Of a stretch of DNA of 64,000 nucleotides, positions 57,738-64,000 are shown one piece after another. Numbering within the stretch: position 1 is the stretch's first letter; each line of letters begins with the position of its first letter. The stretch is taken from positions 226,164 through 290,163 of the forward strand of contig NW_025936130.1 in NCBI RefSeq assembly GCF_000764305.2, written 5' to 3'. This stretch comes from Hyalella azteca (lineage: Eukaryota; Arthropoda; Malacostraca; Amphipoda; Hyalellidae). Position numbers and translations under genes: made by a program. The notes below the pieces were generated by a model. It searched no databases, was not told the origin of the DNA, and saw only the letters and a list, made by a program, of their open reading frames with translations.

Positions 57738-60700
57738 CGACGATGTCGAATAAAAGACGTCCTATACATGCTCAAAGAGTACAAGACGACTCCCATATTT
57801 TGCAGACGAATGTAAGTCTTCTCCATACACGTGATCAAGGACAATATGAACGTATATTCAGAATGTCATTTGACAGTGTCAACTAAAATCAAGTGAAACT
57901 TATGCTAAATTATACATCTCGAGTGACATGGACGACAAAGCTGGACAAGCACATGAACATTTGATGGCGAGAGCGGTGGTCAACCACATGAAACTAACGC
58001 TGAACTTGAAGGCGTCAGACTCTCCACCTAGAATAATAATATTGATCCAGCTAGAACAAGACTGCTAAAACACTGGTCGAAACTAGACGACACGTTACAT
58101 AGGCAAGTATCAACTTCTAGCACGGAACATCAAGCATAAGAAATGGAAGTTAATCGTTTTTCTCAGCCCTTTCACAAGAAACCTATCGTATTTCAGCATT
58201 CTCATAAGTAAAAATATCAAGACCACTTGCTGCACTCGTGTATAGGGAACACTAATTATTGTTGAAACTCCACTAATGACGTTAAAACTCGCGTTGATAC
58301 TCGAACAACATATGCCAGGCTTGAGCCGTGGTAACGCTGGCCAATGAATCAACAGGCTTGCCTGAGCGACAACAAAAGGAAGGAAGGAAGGCTGGCTGCT
58401 AACTGCAACTGCCCACCAACCAGCAAAACTACGCATGCCGCAACCGACGCAACCGGCAGTTTGTGTCACCGCAATGTGTGCCAGCAGTTGTGCACTTTCA
58501 CCGCCTCGAACGCAGCAACTGTGAAGGCTAAGGCCTCCTCTGCAACACATGTTGACAAACCCCGACTCCTTAAGCTATCCAAGATGTACCCCACAGCTGT
58601 TACACTTCAGAGCCGTTCAGTATAATTATTTCATTAGGGCCAAATGGATTGATTTCGCAACAGGAAATTTCCAATCAACATTTATGTGAATGAATTTAGG
58701 AAATTAGGCCAATGAAGTCCTGCTCTCATGAACGGATGTTTCAAACCACATCCAGAATTCAGGATCAATGTTGTGGCATAACCAGTAGCAACAATCATGA
58801 ATTCTACAATAATTCTCACTAGTTTGAATACAAATGAGATAGCTAAAAAAAGTTTTTCATCAAGTTATAAATACCAATGCCTCTTCAGAGAAATCGTTGG
58901 CTTTCTGGTGGATTTCAAGATAAGATTACGTTGAGAAAGTATCCATTTCGTCAGCAAAAGCCTATTTGAAGATTGACAGAAAAAATCTAAACATTCATGG
59001 AATCCTTTGCTATGCGTCTTAATAAATATTTCCATGAAATAATCGGTTTAAAGGTCATTTAGGAAGTGGCACTTTTTATCACCACTTCCTATTAGCAAAA
59101 AGTTGCACCCAACTGAATATAATTCGCATGAGCGCTGCTGGTATCTTAACAGTTGTCCTTGAAAGTCCGTCATCAATTCAAGAACACGAATAAGAGATGC
59201 AGTAATTACACCTATTTTTCAACAAATTCGAGAGCATGAGTAAGAGATGCAGTAATTAAACCTATTTTTCAACATGTGAGACACGCTTCATTGAACGCGC
59301 GATTATTGAACAGCAGGTGGATGGGAAATTACTTTAAATCAAAGCGAATTTTGATCGAAAAATAGGAGCTCAAAATGAGAAGTGAAAGCAAAGTTGCAAA
59401 TAGAAGACGGCAAATGAGAGCGGGATGACTTCGTTTTGAGCGATTTCCACACTGCGATTATTCCAAGATTCTAAAAGATAGTCGAAAAAGGATGAAACTA
59501 AGCCGGCGGTTGCGAAAAAACTGAATTGCAATAAAGGCCTCGCGTGAAGGGAAGCTGTTAGCCTCTAGGGCCTCTAGAGAGGCAAGTTTTCCAGGTCAAA
59601 TTACTCTGAGAAACTGAGTGATTAATTATCCATCATTGATTAATGTAATTTGTTTCAAGTTCACGCAGTTGACTGATTAGAGACCTTTAAAAATATAAAG
59701 TTTTAAATGTGAATATAAATAGAAGCCATAATCAATGTCGTGGAGGTCAAACTCGGAAGAAATAGAATCGGGAAATCAATGCGCAACAAATTATTAGCGT
59801 CCAGAGCAGAGAGCTGAAAAATTTCTTTGAGAACGCTCAAACCATGCAAGTTCATTACAGTAAGATTTCAACTACGCATCGACGCTGGATAAAACTTACC
59901 CTGCATCGCGAACAAAATTGCTGCAGCAACTGTTAGCGCCAAGACGAAATGGAAATATATTTCCATTATAAGTAGGCACATGTCATTAACCGATTTTAAA
60001 ACTCAAGTCTAAATGAATTAAAGAAAGCCTTTCAATACGCCTCTATTCAACCAAGAATTTCAAAGCACAGAAAACTCCGGGTATATACACCATATGCACG
60101 TTGAAGATATGAAGATAAGGTTTCAATAATGATATGGCGAGTTAACTTGGAGTCTTCTTCACTTCCAAATCCTGGATTGACTTACTTTTTAAGCTAACAA
60201 ATGACGTAAGTGCCCCTTCAGAGCTTACGGCCCCAAAGAATAAATGAGATTAATTTATTGTTCTGTACAACAGGAACAACGGAGTAGTCCTTTAGGGACA
60301 ATATCTATCTCGACGCGAGGAGCAAGGCGTTGAAAGAGGTCGGCATCTGAAGACCTAATTACAGGTATCGTCAATAGGAGTGTCGTAGGAAGCCTCATTT
60401 GAAGGCTGACAACATTCCATAACGGGGTCAAATTACAGAACCTGCTGTACACGAGGACAAATCTGTGAACAGGACGAATCTATGTCTTTGGTCAAGCGTA
60501 TTCATATACAACCTAACCTAATTTTGTAGGCATAGTTCATAAGTACATACGAAGGAATGAGGGGGCAAAGCAGTCAGATCAAGAATCAAACAGTCGTTAA
60601 ATCATCCAAGTACATAGCCGAAGTATTTCAAACTTTGTGCATTACCGTGCAAGCGAAAATGATACCCCGAATTAAACGAGGATATAAATAATCCCTTAGC

Positions 60701-63700
60701 ATGTTATCGGCATGAGCCAGCCAAAAACAATGAGGTATCTGACGAGGTATATAGATTCAATAATAATAGAAAGGTAATCATGCATTGAGGCACAGCAGTT
60801 CTAGTGCTTCGAAAAGACTCCTAATGCTCACAAGCCACATTTAATTCAGTGTCCACATCAATATTATCGGTCATGCATTCCATTTATTAGCATCATCAAC
60901 GACCAAAGCACCAACAAAATACCAACTGATGAGCTTTTTTTTTTATTTCACTCTGTACTACCGGTCTGTATTACACCAATCTCTTTTATCTCGATTCCTT
61001 GCTTGAAATTAGATCTTCAACTCGCCATTGATTATATATAACATTCGTTCAGTGAAAATTCTAATGCACAATATTTAGATTCATAATAAATACCACAAGT
61101 TGACAATAATTACTCGTTATGAATAAGAAAAAATCTCAAATAATCTGATACGAGGTTATTTTCTCCCGTGGATATCAAACGGCCAGGAAATTTCTTCTTT
61201 GACGCATGATTCACCCGACCTCCAGAGCACATATATCCCTCCTTACACACTCAAGGACAACAAAGCTTCTCTCTCCTGTAAGTATGTGTCAAGACCTTCA
61301 ACGTGACGCAAATCTGGTTCTCCTAACAGCCGCTCGACGCTTTCATCGACTAGTAGGCTTAGCAGACGACATGCGACGTTTTCGGTGGTGCTAACAATGG
61401 GAAGCAAAACTGACATTAACCCTAAACCATATTATCCCTTGAATGTTATCTTAATCCTAAAAGTGCTTCGGCCGTTTCGTTTCGGCAGAATTGTTACTTC
61501 GAGGAATAATATTTGCTAACGCAATGAAATGTAAGGGTGGAATATTTCGGCAAATCCTTCAAATTTTCTACGCTGTTATTACTTCCCTCAAGTTAAGACA
61601 TTATCGAGTAGGGGTGCCTTCTCTTCACTTTCATGAAAGCCTGCGGAGAGGAACGTCAAGTGCATGTAAAGTTTTTAGTAGGCCTCTTGTGCAAGTTTTA
61701 GTGTACTATGTACCAAGATTGCCACGCGACTCAGGCAGGCGATGCAAGGGGACTTTTTTCCTCCTAACTTCTTGTGCGCCAATCGCGTTCGCAAAAACTA
61801 CACTGGACCTTTCCCTTTCGTTTGACTTTTTGCGGAACTGGCCGGGTTCGTCTTGCTATTCCGGGGCCTAGGTGTATAACTCTTGTCAATATATTTATTT
61901 TTTGCTCGTGACTTGGACGCGTCGAGCTTATTTAACTTCGGTAAGGCCATCAGTCCCATAGAAGGCGAGAAATTAGAGTTCAAATAAACATTAGCAATGC
62001 GAATGTAAATCACGAAGAATGAAAGCAAATTAAAGTTACCTTATTACTGCTTGGATGCATTCCATCAATTTCATGATCCTACAAGGGAAAAATATTTCCA
62101 TTCAAGAAAAAATTGTATCTGTTAATAATGCATGATAGCCAAGCTTGAACTCGAATAACGCACATATCAGCCAAAAGCCGTGTAATATTGTTAAAGATGA
62201 AATTTACAATGGCAATCCAAAAAGCAATGTATATAGTTACATCCTCTTGCTGAAGACGTTCGGCGAGAAGAATATCAAGTTCTAGGAATGAGACGACCAG
62301 CCTTGTACGCAGCAGACGTTAGTAAATAATGAGCAAGATTTCCTAAACTTCAGCAAAAAATTCAACAACACGCCACATATCCGTTTGACTCGCGACAAAG
62401 ACAAGATTTCAAAGCAATGTACAAGTTTCTAGTAATTTCTGACAGCTTCCAGAAACAAGAAAGAATATTGTATGCATCGGGCTTTCTGGAAAAAGAGGAT
62501 GGTTATCCCACGCGAATAATGTACGTAATTTCAATTCAAATGGGAAATGAACACCCAGTTGACTACCGACATTAATAAAAAATTGTCCACTTTCATGTTA
62601 CGACTTAGGCATTCGCCAGCATTAGCTTATATGAGCAAAAGCATGAAATAAGTGGAGCTAGAATTGATCCATAAGGAATTATTAGCCCAAAATCCGAGCA
62701 GAGAATTTAGCTAACAGATATCATGATCCAGCGCACTTTTTTTCAGCACAGCGAGCCCATGACTTCCGGCAAATGGCTTCACCTAGAACAGGGGTCAGTT
62801 GCACCAGATCAGGTTCTGGCACAGGGCAAAAACCTCGACAAAATAGCAGGAGCGCTAGCAGCTGAACCAGGTTAAGAACGCGGCTGACGCTGACTAAAGT
62901 TTATACGAGATTTCCGGGGTTTTACGGACTTGGGACGTCGAGTTATGATCAGTTGTGAAAGAAGTCATATTGCTGAATGTCATCAACGTTTAAATTCTGG
63001 ATGTAGAACTCTAATTACGCGAATATAAAATGATTTTGTTTAAAGGCGACTACCTATAATTTCACCTGGTCGAAAAAAATTTGTTTTAAAACCGGTTCGT
63101 TATCCAAATTCCTTGATTTCAATTCTGCTAAAATCAAGCGTCCAGTCTAAAATCAATCTGTCATTCGTTTCGTTTCAAAGATAATCATCGACCAGTTCAA
63201 ACTATCCTTTCGTTTAAATTGTCATTCAAGATGACCCTCTCGAGAAAAATAAGAACAACATTCATACAACAAATAACTCACCGCCAAGTTACTGAAGACA
63301 AAAAGATTTGACTGCAGCGATAATCCGCTCAACTTCTGTATTATTTTCGGATTTATTTCCGATGCGCGAATCCACTCTTCTATGCGAGTCCATTTGCTAC
63401 TTAGCAAGTTACTTCTATAAATACCTACCTCCGTATATCCTATATATATCCGCCTCGCAAATTTTCATCATAGAGGACTGGTTGCAGTCATCACACCAGG
63501 AGTTTAGAGCTCGAAACGCGTACGACCAATCTGCTTCTCCGGCTTCGAGAACAAGTCTTGAACTCTACGACCGAGCGAGCATGCGGACAGGACTTGGCCT
63601 ATAACATCAGCGATGAGGAGATGCCCGCAGCGCCCAGCCATGCCACGCACCAGTTCAATGAAAGGGAGAGTGGGTGCCCGCCACCGAGGGAAATGTTGAT

Positions 63701-64000
63701 GCCTTGCAAAAAGCAACTTCCAGAATCTCTAAAAAACATCGCGTTAATTATCAGAAGCATTCAAGGCCTCGATAGCTGGCCGCCCTTGATACGCTGACGG
63801 CTGCTCCACAGGCAATGAGTGATGACCCCCTTTCGATTTAATGAAGCTTGGCTATTAAATTAGAAATGCTCAACTAAATGTTGTAGTCATGCGTGCTTGA
63901 GTTACATGCCGTTGACTCAAGATTCATACACGACCCTAGATGCTACGCTCGCTCCTCTCACTTTACTACGAACGGCGTTTGCAAAAATCCATTTTGAAAA
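57738..64000. other. Right end of the window: no recognised gene
   Basis: AT-rich non-coding DNA apart from a locally GC-richer patch at 58340-58560, open on both strands without recognisable protein motifs, and the tandem duplication at 59175-59274. No exon, RNA or transposon ends were convincing. Confidence 0.5.
59175..59274. repeat. Tandem duplication, 50-bp period
   Basis: TAAGAGATGCAGTAATTA ... CCTATTTTTCAACA occurs twice with a 50-bp period and a few substitutions. Confidence 0.9.

Noticed and set aside
58110..58625. GC-richer patch open on both strands
   Set aside because: The proteins on either strand show no family pattern; long open frames are expected where stop codons are depleted by GC content.

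Overview
This is a stretch of metazoan nuclear DNA, most likely from an arthropod or another protostome. It is AT-rich. Its coding sequence is split into short exons with canonical GT/AG junctions and introns of up to about 13.5 kb. It also carries non-LTR and hAT-type transposon debris, minisatellites and a tRNA-derived SINE. No operons, bacterial signals, rRNA or convincing functional tRNA genes were seen. I cannot name the species.

The only well-supported genes are two tandem minus-strand paralogues of the Patched-domain-containing / PTR family (sterol-sensing-domain, RND-type membrane proteins). Gene B (39091 down to 13896) can be assembled completely: ten exons whose phases all agree, 3729 nt in total, predicting 1242 residues. 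It has an N-terminal Ser/Pro-rich cytosolic leader, TM1, a luminal/extracellular domain, a sterol-sensing domain with the G-I-G-I-D-D motif, a second luminal domain, a second TM bundle with G-F-S-V-D-F-S-A-H, and a long basic Ser/Arg-rich C-terminal tail. Gene A (3934 down to 2525) shows the counterparts of gene B exons 2 and 3 with the same intron phases. Its first coding exon was not located and its later exons would lie left of the window.

Layout: 1-350 is a 31-bp minisatellite at the left edge. 2525-3934 is gene A. 3935-13895 is intergenic and repeat-bearing, with the tail of a CR1/L2-like retrotransposon at about 9.72-10.07 kb. 13896-39091 is gene B, with a partial duplication of exon 4, a repeat abutting exon 5, and a 13.5-kb third intron. 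About 39.36-39.61 kb is a tRNA-derived SINE just upstream of gene B. 39.6-64 kb is largely non-coding, with a CpG-rich hairpin at 41.4 kb, a decayed exon-like segment at 48.6 kb, and a 1690-bp foldback hAT element at 56040-57729 flanked by a perfect 8-bp target-site duplication and interrupting an older open frame.

The most unusual material is inside gene B: a tandem duplication of the 3' part of its sterol-sensing exon, a microsatellite in place of the polypyrimidine tract of that exon, and a dispersed repeat ending within about 15 bp of the next acceptor. I found no evidence of a wholly new multi-gene system.
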